DNA of 64,000 nucleotides from Molossus alvarezi (Eukaryota; Chordata; Mammalia; Chiroptera; Molossidae). The stretch lies in contig CM073907.1 in assembly GCA_037176705.1 (NCBI GenBank), positions 12,555,001 to 12,619,000 on the forward strand. Direction: 5' to 3'. Position 1 is the first letter of the stretch. Each line of letters begins with the position of its first letter. Below the pieces are notes generated by a model. That model had not been told where the DNA came from. It saw only the letters and a list, made by a program, of their open reading frames with translations, and searched no databases. Shown here piece by piece: positions 1 through 10,615 of this stretch. Position numbers and translations under genes: made by a program.

Positions 1-914
1 TAACCGCTCTCAAGGCCATATTATACCTGCTCCCAGATACTATGAAGAAACATTTCAAACAAAAATAAACACATAAAACCACACACCGCTTAAGTACTTC
101 CATACTGTTTCAAGTAATGAATTGATTTTTTTTTTTTTGAAAGGGGAGATTTATACTCTTCACCTTCCTGTATTCCCGAAGAACAAGTCCTCCTTGACAA
201 TGGGAAAGATTAAAATGTACAAGAAGAGAGGATTTTAACTGATTTTTAGAAACAAAGTTTCAGAGCACGGAGAAAACGGCACAACGCTTCCAAACACAGG
301 AACAAAAACTGAGAGAAAACCGTGTTACTTTTTTGCTGAACCCACAGATCTTTGCTAATTCTTAAGAGCTCACCTCCTTGTCCACTTGCCGGGGTATTTG
401 GTATGACTTTTTGAACCGTTTACTTCTAATTGAACGATTCAAAAGTGTTCAGGGAGTTGTTTGGGTTTTGTTCTTTTTTCAATGTCGCCTTAAATAAATA
501 ACACAAGGTGGGGGGGAGGGGGTCCGACCTACTCCACGAACTGAGCGTCTCACTGTCGCCAAGTCTCAGCGCTGGCGCGCGCATTCCACGAACAGTGACA
601 TCAGATCGAAACTCCACGGTTTCGCCGGGACCAGCCACTCCTCCGCACGAGCGGCCACCGGCTGGCTGGCCGCGGCTGCCCACACCCGCCCTCGGCCCCC
701 GCAGGCTCGCGCCCGGGACCCGCGCCGCCGGCTCCCGACGCCGTCGCCCGGCTCGGGACCTGTTGCGCGTCCCGCCGCCGCGATGCACCTGCGCGCCCGC
801 GGCCCCGCGCGCCCGCCGCCCCTCCCCGGCCCGCGCGGCCCCCGCCCGCCCCGGGCCCGACGCCGGCGGCCGCGCTCTCCGCCCGGGAAGGGCCCGGCGG
901 CCCGAGGCGCTCAC
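1..914 (-). other. TJP1: TJP1 intron 1, 5' part
   Basis: The intron begins with GTGAGC at 914 on the minus strand. Positions 540-914 are still CpG-rich; positions 1-500 are AT-rich with short A/T runs and no repeat I recognise. No further exon is visible before the window edge. Confidence 0.75.
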
Positions 915-941
915 CTTGGCGGCCGCCGCCCTGGCGGACAT
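915..941 (-). CDS. TJP1: TJP1 (ZO-1) first coding exon
   Basis: On the minus strand an ATG at 941-939 opens the nine codons MSARAAAAK and runs straight into a 5' splice site, AAG|GTGAGC, at 915/914. From memory this is exactly the N-terminus of mammalian tight junction protein 1, whose next exon carries the start of the first PDZ domain. ZO-1 is a membrane-associated guanylate-kinase scaffold. It links claudins, occludin and JAMs to actin at the cytoplasmic face of tight junctions, and only this short leader to PDZ1 is here. The start has A at -3 (CAAGATGT), a fair Kozak context. The junction is phase 0. The exon sits in a CpG island, as expected for a broadly expressed gene. The rest of the gene lies to the left, outside the window. 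The frame remains open past the donor into the intron, which is coincidental. A chance match of nine residues plus a donor in a CpG island is unlikely. Confidence 0.9.
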
Positions 942-1008
942 CTTGTCTCTCCGGCGCCGCGCGAGGCTCCTCGGACCCGAAACTCCGCGCCACCAGCCCG
1001 CCCGCTCC

Positions 1009-1032
1009 TCACGCCGCAGCCCAGATAAACAT
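1009..1032 (-). promoter_or_regulatory. Short upstream ORF in TJP1 leader
   Basis: If the leader reaches beyond 1032, it contains an ATG in a G(-3) context followed by six codons and TGA (MFIWAAA). It ends 67 bases before the TJP1 ATG. In the same frame a longer open stretch extends up to 1377, so the effect depends on where transcription starts. A short uORF would be expected to lower initiation at the main ATG. Confidence 0.4.
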
Positions 1033-1432
1033 CTCCCGGGAGCGAGCGGCGCTGCGGGCGGGGGAGGCCCGGCCCACGGGGAGGGGACTCAACTCGGACA
1101 AAAGTCCGGGGAACGCCCGCCCCGCCCGCCCCGCCCGGGGCTGCTCCGCGGGGCGCGCCCGGCCGGCGCCTCCCTCCGTGTGGCGCCCGCTCGGCCTCCG
1201 GGCGCTCGCTGCCCGGCCACGTCGGCCTCGCCCGCTCGCCCTCGGCAGCGCCCGGGCCTCCGCCCGTCCCCGCAGCCCGGCCGCCGGCTCCTGGGAAGCC
1301 GTCCCCAGCACGCAACTGCCCGGGAACGACGCGCGGGGAAGGGACGCGGCGTCGGCGGGCTGAGCCGGCGCCGGCAACTACGGGCGGCCACGCAAACCTG
1401 CCGGCCCGGCCGGCCCACTGAGCATGCCCGGC

Positions 1433-1506
1433 GGGGCGGGGCGGGGCGGGGGCGGGGCCACGGCGGGGGCGGGGGCGGGGCGAGGGCCCACGGCGGGGGC
1501 GGGGCG
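1433..1506. promoter_or_regulatory. GC-box cluster / G-run tract
   Basis: Within about 74 bases there are at least six GGCGGGG/GGGGCGG boxes separated by CGGGG and CCACGG spacers, with the G-runs on the plus strand. They read as tandem SP1/KLF sites about 500 bases upstream of the TJP1 ATG. The density of G3-G5 runs also allows G-quadruplex formation. Confidence 0.65.
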
Positions 1507-2025
1507 AGCGGCCCCGGCCCGCTTCCTGCCGCAGGACGACCCCCGGCGCGGAAGGAAAAGGCCAGTTTCCGAAGTAACTTGGAAGCCCGAGTTTCCGCTG
1601 GCGGGCGAGTCTTCCTGTTTGTTTTATCGGGGGTCCGGCGGAAAACGCCCGCAAGGAGCAAGCCACGCTGGATCAGCCGCGCCCGGGAGGGCGGCTCCTG
1701 CGAACGCCCGAGCATCCTTACCCTGCTGCAACCTCGCTGGTCACTGCTGCACCGCACGGCTGGGGCCTGCTGCCCACTGCAGGCAGGCAGCATTTCCCCC
1801 TGGCTTTCATCTCTGATGAGCTCCCAACAAGGTCAAAAGAATTGCACGCGTTCTCGACAAACCGACTGACCTAACTAAAAGTGGTAACGAGGTCACGGGC
1901 ACTCCGGGCAGTTGGAGAAACACCCAAGAGACCTGTGCTATCTTGGTTCCCTCACATTAGGCCTCAAGATGTATCCAGGTCTCTTTCTCCACCCCAACTA
2001 GCCAGACTTTAAAAATATTTTTTGA

Positions 2026-2211
2026 GCCCGGCTGGTGTGGCTCAGTGGTTGAGCATGACCCATGCACCAAGAGGTCGCGGGTTCTATTCCCGGTCAGGGC
2101 ACATGCCCAGGTTGTGGGCCCTATCCCCAGTGGGGGGCATGCAGGAGGCCAATCTATGTTCTTCTCATCCGTGTTTCTACCTCTTTCTCTAAAATCAATA
2201 GAGAAAAACAG
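2026..2211 (+). repeat. bat tRNA-derived SINE, C type
   Basis: It has a tRNA-like head (GCCCGGCTGGTGTGGCTCAG, with B box GGTTCTATTCC), a body ATCCCCAGTGGGGGGCATGC, a pyrimidine stretch and the end CTAAAATCAATAGA. This is the classical VES layout. Confidence 0.9.
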
Positions 2212-2494
2212 TTTTTGGCGGCGAAAATGCTGAAATCCTTCGTGGTGACTGAAGGGGTCAGGCTGCCTTGCCATTCTAAACCCAGTTCCTCCAGTTCCTC
2301 ATGGGCAAAGACGGGAAGTCAGCAGTCCATTTACTGGCGGTCACTCAAACTTCCCACCATTGGGGCGGCCTTGATAAACACCAAAGAACATGCAAGAAAC
2401 ATTATTCCACACTTTGTAAAATGCAAAGCTCTTCACACATGTCAGAAATCCTTAGTAACATTAAATGGTACAATCCTTAAAAGTACCTAGGATA

Positions 2495-2736
2495 GCCCTG
2501 GCCGGTTTGGCTCAGCGGTTAGAGCGTCCACCTGCGGTCCAGAGAGACCAGGGTTTGGTTCCCGCTAAGGGCACGTACCTCGGTTGCAGTTTGTCCCCGG
2601 CCCTGGTTGGTCGTGCGGGTGGCAGCCACTCGATGTGTCCCTTCACATTGATGTTTCTCTCTCTCTCTTCCTCTCTCCCTGCCACTCTATCTGAACAAAA
2701 AATGGAAAAATGTCCTCCGGTGAGGATAAAAAAAAA
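2495..2736 (+). repeat. bat SINE, H type, young copy
   Basis: A full-length head, body and tail end in TCCTCCGGTGAGGATA plus poly-A. It is flanked by a perfect duplication AAAAGTACCTAGGATA (2479-2494 and 2737-2752), which points to a recent insertion. Confidence 0.95.
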
Positions 2737-2981
2737 AAAGTACCTAGGATAGAGCCCCAAAAGGAACAGGAGAAATGGAAAAAGGCATAAACATTAAGTT
2801 TTATCTGATGGTTTTCTCCTTAGAATTCAACGGTATGAAAAGATCAAACTCATCTTTAGCAATAAACATCTGTATATCACACATGAATATCAATTAAGAT
2901 ATTCAAAATAATGTACCATATATTTGCAATCCAAAGCTACCTGAACTAGAAAAAAAGCATTCTGCAAATCAAAGTCACTTT

Positions 2982-3230
2982 TTATTTATTATTTTTTTTA
3001 TCCTCACCTGAGGACATTTTTGCCTTCAGATAGATTGAGAGGGAGAGAGGGTGGAAGAGACAGAGAGAAACACGGATGAGAGAGAGACACATCCATTGGT
3101 CGCCACCCACACAACCCCAACCTGGACCGGGACAAACTGTAACTGAGGTACTGCCCTTAGTGGGAACTGAACCCGGGACTCTCTGGTCCACAGGCCGACC
3201 CTCTAACCGCTGAGCCAAACAGGCCAGGGC
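2982..3230 (-). repeat. bat SINE, H type
   Basis: Minus-oriented full-length copy with hairpin tail ATCCTCACCTGAGGAC and head ...AGGCCAGGGC. The TSD is TCAAAGTCACTTTTT on the left against TCAAACTCACTTTTT on the right. Confidence 0.93.
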
Positions 3231-3262
3231 TCAAACTCACTTTTTAAAAAAAGTCACATGTG

Positions 3263-3436
3263 GACTGGCAGAGTTGGCTCAGCGGTTAGCATCAAGGGTT
3301 CGATTCCCAGTCAAGGGCAGAGGTAATCAATCGACATCAACACATTGATGTTTATTTCTCTCTCCCTTCTTCCCTCCCACTCTATCTGAAAATCAATGGG
3401 AAAAATAGCCCTCGGGTGAGAATTAAAAAAACAAAA
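3263..3436 (+). repeat. bat SINE, internally deleted
   Basis: The head GTTGGCTCAGCGGTTAG and B box GGTTCGATTCC are present, but about 50 bases of body are missing. It ends CCTCGGGTGAGAATTAAAA. The imperfect TSD is AAAGTCACATGTG / AAAAGCCATATGTG. Confidence 0.85.
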
Positions 3437-3644
3437 GCCATATGTGTATTCTTTGTTTTTAGACAAAGTATTATTTATTCTTATAAACACTATCATTAAA
3501 ATTTCCTTATAAGCAAATACTATTTTTTTAAATAAATTTGGGGGATTTTTTTATTTTAAAAGGAAGCTGTGGAAGACCTTTCCCATTACCTTTATTATCT
3601 TACCATAATAAGATGTGCACTTAGCATAACCTGCCTAGACCTAG

Positions 3645-3646
<2 letters not shown>

Positions 3647-3681
<35 letters not shown>
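3647..3681. repeat. (GT)n microsatellite
   Basis: An uninterrupted GT dinucleotide run of about 17 units. Confidence 0.97.
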
Positions 3682-3682
<1 letters not shown>

Positions 3683-3789
3683 TCTTCAATAACACCTGAA
3701 CCAGGGACATTATCTACAAATGTACTGAACCTTTTCCTTTTTCCTCATTTGTCACTTTCCATTAAATCTCCTGTATAAAATTTAAATGC

Positions 3790-4854
3790 TGGATTACAAT
3801 GATTTGTCAAAGATCTAAGACATTTGATTACAGTTTAGTTTACTTCTGCCATGGTTTAAAAAATTATAAAATCAAGCAAAAAAATTACACCTTGAGAATA
3901 CTATGATTTAAAAATTATATTAATAAAAACATTTCAATGAATAATGGCATCCTTTTTAAATTTTTCTATGTTATTTTTATCGAAATTAAACTGAAGAATG
4001 TATGTTTTATGTATCTCCTTTGCTCCACAGAGACAGAGTTTTTTATCATTTGTAAAAATAATGGTAAAACACTATCGTCAAAAACTAAAAATATAGCTCG
4101 ATTCCTTTTGGCTTATTTTTGGGAAGCTGCTTTCATAAGAAGTAGCAAGCATAATCTAAGTTGCCCCTTTAGCAATGAAGAATCCACTGAACACCAAAAA
4201 AATGTTCAAATTATACCACAACTTTAATGTTTTCAGATGAAAGAATGTTATAGCTCCTCTGGATTTTATATGGAAAGAGATATAAGCAAATATGAAATTC
4301 TCATCTACAGTTAAAATATTTAACCGAGAATCTCTTTCAATTGCACAATTTTATCTTATTTCTGATTGTCTAATGCAAACTGAACAGGAAACTGAAAACC
4401 ACAACACTTACAAAGACAACTTCCTGTGGGATTTTTGGTGTCTGCGGCTCAAAATAAAAAAAAAAAAAAAAACACAAAAACGCTGTGTGTGCAAAATCTG
4501 TGTAACTTTAAAATGAACCATTTACTAAAACAAAACAGCCTTGACCAAATGAATAGCTATATCCACACCCACATTTATATGTTTGTTTTATATGTATATG
4601 TTTTCATTACTAAAAATATATACATCCTGAAAAAAGCATATTTCTGGAGATTTGTTGTATTATTCTGCCTAGTCTGGGGTGTGTTTGAATGTTGGTGTAC
4701 ATTTGAAATTTCTTACCATAAAAAACAATAAAAACAAATACTACTGTTAGCAGGTTAGGGAGATTGTAAATAACTGTCTGAACGTCTTGCTGTCCTGTTT
4801 GAATGTCCTATGGCATTGTGATATTGTAGTTCTTCTCATCAAGAGATGGAGTCT
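3790..4854. other. AT-rich intergenic DNA
   Basis: Very AT-rich, with A-runs near 4456-4472 and no SINE. Short open frames here match nothing I know. No gene or named repeat is recognised. Confidence 0.6.
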
Positions 4855-5240
4855 CTTTTTTTTTTCCTGTCTCTGGAATCTAAGCAGTGATGTGACCTGT
4901 TTTGGAGAAAGGGCGCTGGGGCCTGCTCTCCCTTGCTGCGAGCCCCCTGAGACCACCACCGTTACAAGCCCAGATTAGCCTGCTGGAGAGATCGTGTGGA
5001 AAAGAAATGAAATGCCCTGGCTGAACGTCTGCCAATCCTCAGACACATGAGTGAGGGAATTCTAGACCCTCCAGCCCCAGCCAAGCCACAGACTGGCTGC
5101 AGCTGCATGAGTGAGCCCAGGCAAGTCTAGCAAAAGGACCACTCAGCTGATCTGAGCCCGAACTGCCAGCCCGCAGAATCATGATTGCTTTTTAAGTTGC
5201 TAAGTGTTGGGGTGGTTGGTTACAAAGCCAGGGGCAAGCT
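4855..5240 (+). mobile_element. Probable MaLR-type LTR remnant
   Basis: The sequence resembles ancient ERVL-MaLR long terminal repeats: CACATGAGTGAG, CCCAGGCAAG, CTGAGCCC and a TTTTTAAGTTGCTAAG...GGTTGGTTACAAAGC end. That is the usual 3' layout of these LTRs. It is heavily diverged and has no internal retroviral genes. Family assignment is from memory. Confidence 0.55.
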
Positions 5241-5454
5241 GACACGAGAGGATAGACCTACAGGAGTACTACACAGACACACACAAAAGATTAGCTTCTT
5301 AGTAGGATGGGTATGGCCTGTACTCGATGCAGGTATTGGAATGGGCATTCCATGTCACTAGAAAAGGGCCATATGGACATTGCTCTAAGGGGGACAGGGG
5401 CTTAGGCAGACTGCCCCCTTTAGTACATATTGGGAGGGCTGTAAAAACAAGTAG

Positions 5455-5659
5455 TGCCCAGCTGGTGTGGCTCAGTAAATGGAGCATCATCCCATGGACT
5501 GAGAGGTCCCAGTTCCATTCTAGGTCAGGGTACATGCCCAGGTTTCAGGCTTGATCCCCAAAGGGGGGGCATGCAGAAGGCAGCCGATCCATGTTTCTCT
5601 CTCACATCGATGTTTCTATCTCTCTCTCTCTAAAAAAAAAATCAATAAATAGAAATTAA
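5455..5659 (+). repeat. bat SINE, C type
   Basis: Head GTGCCCAGCTGGTGTGGC, body ATCCCCAAAGGGGGGGCAT, tail ending in A-run and AATCAATAAATAGAAATTAA. The perfect 13-base TSD TAAAAACAAGTAG is at 5442-5454 and 5660-5672. Confidence 0.95.
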
Positions 5660-5672
5660 TAAAAACAAGTAG

Positions 5673-7585
5673 TTACTCCATGGACAGAGGTAGGTATGGG
5701 AGATGAACTCTGTGGGCCTTTTTTTTTGTTTTCAGGACTAAAAAGTCTGGCTCCGGCTCTGGCCAACTATGACCAGTCACTACAGAAATAGTCTTTGGGA
5801 TGGCTAGCAGGTGGCCCTGCCGTTCCTCCTGACACCATTCTACAACCCCAGTAGCCAGGGCACAGAGCACACCTCTGTGATGTCAGGCTGACCTTCCCTC
5901 CCCTAAGGGCCATAGCTGGAGCGCCCACGAGGACATCTGGGACACTTTCCAAGAGGGCAGACTTCACCCTGTGCACTCGAAGAATGAATCACATGTCCTC
6001 TTACCTCAATGTTTACCTGCTCATGCTGCGTCCAGCTACAAGGATTAATTAGACCGGATTTAGGATGCCACAGAAAAAATGCGCCACAGAAGTCACCGAG
6101 GTGCCTGTTTGCTTTCGCCAAGGTATTTTTTACTAAAAGAAAATATTAAAGGATTTTCTACTAATACTGCTGAATCACATAGCTTTAAAATAACCCTCCT
6201 AAGGATGGTGTAACTCGTTTTTAGTCTCATTAGCGAAATATTATAACTTGTCAAAGAAACATTCAAGAGTTCAATGTTTCTCCATAACACTGGCTATTTA
6301 GTTGGAAATAGTTTACAGTTAATTTGATACTTCAATTTTTTTCTGAATATGGCTATTTTTAGTACATTAGAATTAGTTTGCACACATGCCATCTTTACAT
6401 GCAAAGTGATCCAACCTCTTCATTCATAACTTTCAAGGTGCAGTATAATTTTTTGTAAATACATTTTCAAAGCACGAGAATCTTATCATTAAATGGCCAT
6501 ACCTCATGCTATTTTGAATGAGCAAACTCTTACTGAGTTAATGTTGCAAATGCTTTTAGGGCTGATAGGTTTAAAATTGACCTTGTTCAACAAGGTTTAA
6601 GAGCACAAAAGGATCATGGAGTATGGTATTTGGAAAGAACAAACTCGAAAGCTAAGAAACACTGGCAGCTTCATCATCTGTGAAACTGAACTTGAAGGGG
6701 ACCCACGAAGACATGGCTGGTGCGGCAGGAACCAGGACACCAGAGGGTCCCTTGCTTGGGGGAGCAGTTTTGATCCGCTGCCCCTGACAGTCCGACCTTG
6801 TCTTCTTGAAAGGGCAACGTGAAGAGCTGAGAAAAAGCCATCAGACTGATTAACATTCTACCTAACACTAAAGCAAACGTTCTGTCTGGTTAACAAAGTG
6901 TGGACACCGATGGTGAAGGCATAAAAGACATGATGGAATCATCTGGAAAAGATCTACTGGGGCAAAGGTTTTCTCATGGGCACAACAGACGTGGGGTCCC
7001 ACGGGGGCTGGTGTGTTGGGGGTGGGTGGGAGGTAGATTAATACTAAAACTCCTTCTAGCCATAACTTTAGTCAAAAGCTAAAGATCTTTTTCATCCCTG
7101 ACACTATGAGGCCAGTGTGGGATGCAGTTATTTGTAGATCTTAGACATTTTGGAAAGATACATATTATAAAACTATATACTTTGTTTCTATGAAAAGCTC
7201 TAATTTTAAATGTGATTAATGCTTCCATTAGAGAGTGGGTATTACATGAAAATGAAAAGTGGTATAAAAGCTGGGCACATGAAAAAACACACAAAACATC
7301 CCGCTCCGCTTAAATCAGTGTGTGAGCAAGTGTGTGTTTTGAAAGGGTGTGGTTTCCTGACTCCGGGTTATGTGGAAACAGACCTACAAAGCCAAATTCA
7401 TTTCTCTGATATCCTGAAGGCAGAAAGAACCCAGTGCTTAAAATAGCATAAAACGTGATATTCTTATACATATAATCAATGTAAGTCAAATAAGAAATGT
7501 GGTAAACACCCAAAAGAGTTCTCGTCGTGATTCCTTTTTTAGAGACAGTCTACAGAGTTGGCTGGACTGAAAAACGTAGCAACAC
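5673..7585. other. Intergenic DNA without recognised genes
   Basis: About 1.9 kb of mostly unique, AT-leaning sequence between two SINEs. No reading frame over 100 codons, splice structure or young repeat is recognised. Confidence 0.6.
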
Positions 7586-7589
7586 AGTG

Positions 7590-7660
7590 TACTTGTCACT
7601 CATTCATTCATTTTCCATCTATTCAGCGCATATTTATATTATCTCTTACTATGTGCCAGA
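7590..7660 (-). repeat. L2 3'-end fragment
   Basis: CATTCATTCATTTTCCATC... followed by TACTATGTGCCAGAAA resembles the antisense 3' end of the ancient LINE L2. It is cut on the right by the next SINE. Confidence 0.45.
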
Positions 7661-7690
7661 AAACTATCTCTTTTAAATTTTTTTTCAGCT

Positions 7691-7914
7691 TTTTTTTTTT
7701 TTTAATCCTCAGCCAAGGACATGCTTTTACTGGTTTTAGAGAGAGAAGAAAGGAGAAGGGGAGAGAGAGAGAGAAACATCCATTGACTGCCTTGTGCACA
7801 CGCCCTACCCTGGATTGAGTCTACAACCCGGGTGTGTGCCTTGCCCTGAAGGGAACCGGCAACCTTTTGGTACACGGACGACGCCCAACCAACTGAGCCA
7901 CACTGGCCAGAGCT
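7691..7914 (-). repeat. bat SINE, older H-like copy
   Basis: Minus orientation with tail AATCCTCAGCCAAGGACATG (hairpin degraded) and a B box altered to GGTTCCC. The head ends ACACTGGCCAGAGC. Confidence 0.88.
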
Positions 7915-7936
7915 CAGGGTTGTCTTGTTGTTGTTG

Positions 7937-8176
7937 TTAATCCTCACCAGAAGATATTTTTTCCATTGATTTTTTAGATAGAGTGGAAGGAAGGGAGGGG
8001 GAGAGAGACATCGATGTGAGAGAGACACATCGATTGGTTGCCTCTCTCCCACACGATCCTGACTGGGGCTGGGATTGAACCTATAACCCAGGTACATGCC
8101 CTTGACCAGGAATTTAACCCGCAACCTCTCGGTGCATGGGTCGACGCTCAACCACTGAGCCACACCAGCTGGGCTC
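7937..8176 (-). repeat. bat SINE, H type
   Basis: Minus orientation with tail AATCCTCACCAGAAGATA, two SINE body blocks and head CACACCAGCTGGGC. Probable TSD AGGGTTGTCTTGTT / AGGTTTGTTATGTT. It lies almost end to end with the SINEs on both sides. Confidence 0.9.
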
Positions 8177-8189
8177 AGGTTTGTTATGT

Positions 8190-8376
8190 TTTTGAGAGAG
8201 GGAGGGAGAGAGAGAGAAACATCAATGTGAGAGAGAAACATCAATCAGCTGCCTCCTGCACGCCCCCTCCTGGGGATCGAGCCTGCAACCTGGGCATGTG
8301 CCCTGACCGGGAATCGAACTGGGACCTCTCAGTCCATGGGACTGCACTCAATCCACGGAGCCACACTGGCCAGGCT
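8190..8376 (-). repeat. bat SINE, C type
   Basis: Minus orientation. The body CCCCCTCCTGGGGATCGAG and B box complement GGGAATCGAACTG are present; the tail is reduced to TTTTTGAGAGAGGG. Third SINE of a three-copy run (7691-8376). Confidence 0.9.
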
Positions 8377-8490
8377 CCAGTTTGTTTTCAACGTCACCCT
8401 CCTTTACTCTACTCCTGCTTGGCTCAGTGCATGCTGTGTTCAGGTTACTCACAAATACACTGGACATGGGGTGCTAAAAGAGAAATGCTC

Positions 8491-8736
8491 GCCCTGGCCG
8501 GTTTGGCTCAGTAGTTGGAGCGTTGGCCTGCAGTCCAGAGAGACCCGGGTTCGGTTCCTGCTAAGGGCACGTACCTCAATTGCAGTGTGTCCCGGGCCCT
8601 GATTGGGGTCGTGCGGGTGGCAGCTACTCGATGTGTCCCTTTCACATCGATGTTTCTCTCTCTCTCTCTCTCCCCCTCCCACTCTATCTGGAAAAAAAAG
8701 AAAAAATGTCCTCGGGTGAGGATAAAAAAATAAATA
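8491..8736 (+). repeat. bat SINE, H type
   Basis: Full-length with tail TCCTCGGGTGAGGATAAAA, the perfect hairpin. TSD AAAAGAGAAATGCTC / AAAAGAGGAACGCTC. Confidence 0.95.
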
Positions 8737-8750
8737 AAAGAGGAACGCTC

Positions 8751-9182
8751 TCTTATGGAGGGAAAAACACAACCCACGTGGGTCGCTACCTCACGCCGTG
8801 GTGTCAGGAGGAGTCAACAAACACAGGAGCAGATCGGCATTCTTCCCAGCCCCACCCCACCTCAGGGGAGCGGATTCTGGCCGGACCTAACCTTTGCCTT
8901 CTTCCACTATTGTTAGAGACGTTATTCACAGGATGATCAACTGTTTGAGAGTCAACCCAGGACACGGCAATAACAACATTATATATTAGTAATTACACAC
9001 ACGTTACGGTTTTAATGTGAAAAGTAGGTGCGTCCGGAAATTATATGATATTCTGTATTATTGCCCTTTCTGCTACACATGTGTTATGATTTAAAAACAA
9101 CAACAGAGGTGGTTAATTATGGCAGTCAGTAGTAATTGACAGTAGGACCAAGTAAACAATGTGTGAGAAAAAGACAATTATT
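8751..9182. other. Intergenic DNA without recognised genes
   Basis: About 430 bases between SINEs, unique in appearance, with nothing recognised. Confidence 0.6.
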
Positions 9183-9455
9183 TTTTTTATTTTTTAAATC
9201 CTCACCCAAGGATATTTTCCCATTGATTTTCAGATAGAGTGGGAGAGAGGGAGGGCGGGAAGGAGGTGGGGGGAGAGAGAGAGAGAAAGAGAGAGATAAA
9301 CATCAATGTGAGAGAGATACAATGATTGGTTCCCGCATAACCCCAACCAGGGATCAAACCTGCAACCCAGGTACATGCCCTTGACCAGGAATCGAACCCA
9401 TGACCCTTCAGTCCCTGGCCTGATGCTTTAACTGCTGAACCAAACCAGCCAGGGC
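9183..9455 (-). repeat. bat SINE, H type
   Basis: Minus orientation, tail AATCCTCACCCAAGGATA (stem kept by a G-U pair in RNA), long purine body, head AAACCAGCCAGGGC. TSD approximately AAAAAGACAATTATT / AAAAAATACAATATT. Confidence 0.93.
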
Positions 9456-9587
9456 AAAAAATACAATATTTTCAAATGTTTCTGGCTTCTCATAAAGCTA
9501 TTGAACTTTTTGAAAATGATTTATTGGACATTTAAATTGGTAGGCTTTGTACTGTATACTCGTAAGATATATAACTGTAAGACTTCT

Positions 9588-9842
9588 TTTTTTTTTTTTT
9601 TTTTATCCTCACCCGAGGACATTTTTCCATTTTTTGTTCAGGTAGAGTGGGAGGGAGTGAGAGGAACAAAGAGAGAGAGAAACATCGATGTGAAAGGGAC
9701 ACATCAAGTGGCTGCCACCCGCACGACCAACCAGGGCCGGGGACAAACTGCAACCGAGGTACATGCCCTTAGCGGGAACCAAACCCAGGTCTCTCTGGAC
9801 CGCAGGCCGATGCTTTAACCGCTGAGCCAAACCGGCCAGGGC
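9588..9842 (-). repeat. bat SINE, H type, young copy
   Basis: Minus orientation with long poly-T, perfect hairpin ATCCTCACCCGAGGAC and complete head. Perfect TSD TAAGACTTCTT on both sides. Confidence 0.95.
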
Positions 9843-10029
9843 TATAAGACTTCTTAAGAGAAAATATGAATTCAACAGGGCTAAGTAAATGGATATCAGC
9901 TATGTTTAACTACCTGTGTTTCCCGCTCAGTGATACAGAACATGTTTACTCTTTCTTGTCCTTTTCCATCAATACTCGTCTGAACCACCTGAGCCATCCA
10001 TTCCTCCCTTTCTTCTTTCTCTCTTTCTT

Positions 10030-10258
10030 TTTTTAAATCCTCACCCGAAAACATTTTCTCATTTATTTTCAGACACAGTGGGAGGGAGAGAGAAACATTG
10101 ATGTGAGAGAGACACATCGATGGGTTACCTCCCGCATGACCCCGACCAGGGCCAGGAACCGAACTGCAACCGAGGGTACGTGTCCTTGACTGGAATGAAA
10201 CCCACGACTCTTTGGTCCGTGGGCCGACGCTCTAACTGCTGAGCCACACGGCCGGGGC
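10030..10258 (-). repeat. bat SINE, H type
   Basis: Minus orientation, tail AATCCTCACCCGAAAACATT, head GAGCCACACGGCCGGGGC. The flanking T/C-rich sequence makes the TSD uncertain. Confidence 0.92.
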
Positions 10259-10615
10259 CATCCCTCTTTTCTTGATGTGGTGGTGGAACTGAAGGGTCGC
10301 ATGTAACATCCACTTTGAACTGCGGCTCTGCTCTTCTGATCCCTGGTGTCAGCCCATGTGATGACATGTAGCTAAATATCCTCTCAACCAAAGCATCTGA
10401 TCAGGGAACACTTAGTATTTTATTCACCAGCAAGAGCAGGTCTGTAGACTTGTGGGAATTCATTTCCACCTCTCCAAAAATGTCCATCCACTTGGGATCT
10501 ACAGGCTTGTTGTTAATCGGATCGTTTGCATCTACCAAGTCACAACACAGGCTATCCCCATTCTGAAATAGCCAATGTTCTGTGCATTCCATCTTGAGAT
10601 AATTACTGATTTACA
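10259..10615. other. Intergenic DNA without recognised genes
   Basis: About 360 bases of unique sequence. A 63-codon minus frame (10401-10592) matches nothing I know. Confidence 0.55.

Larger units (their letters stand above)
540..1760 (-). promoter_or_regulatory. TJP1: CpG island and TJP1 promoter
   Basis: GC content and CpG density rise sharply here and fall away on both sides. Repeated GGGGCGGGG/GGGGGCGGGG boxes, candidate SP/KLF sites, cluster at 1433-1506. There is no TATA box near the start codon, consistent with dispersed initiation. An ETS-like GCGGAAGGAA lies near 1549-1558. The transcription start cannot be fixed from sequence; it is inferred between about 950 and 1400. The island reaches several hundred bases upstream, so it may also fire a divergent plus-strand transcript, but nothing here proves that. 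Confidence 0.8.

Noticed and set aside
426..941. 171-codon minus frame beginning MSARAAAAK
   Set aside because: Only the first nine codons are coding; the rest reads through the GTGAGC donor into intron 1.
508..1869. 453-codon plus-strand open frame across the TJP1 CpG island
   Set aside because: High GC removes stop codons in several frames at once here. Composition is Arg/Pro/Ala/Gly-rich in every frame and there is no recognisable domain. The real signal is the minus-strand exon.
2026..2100. tRNA genes
   Set aside because: The A- and B-box sequences belong to SINE heads; none folds as a proper tRNA with an anticodon arm and acceptor ends that I could see.
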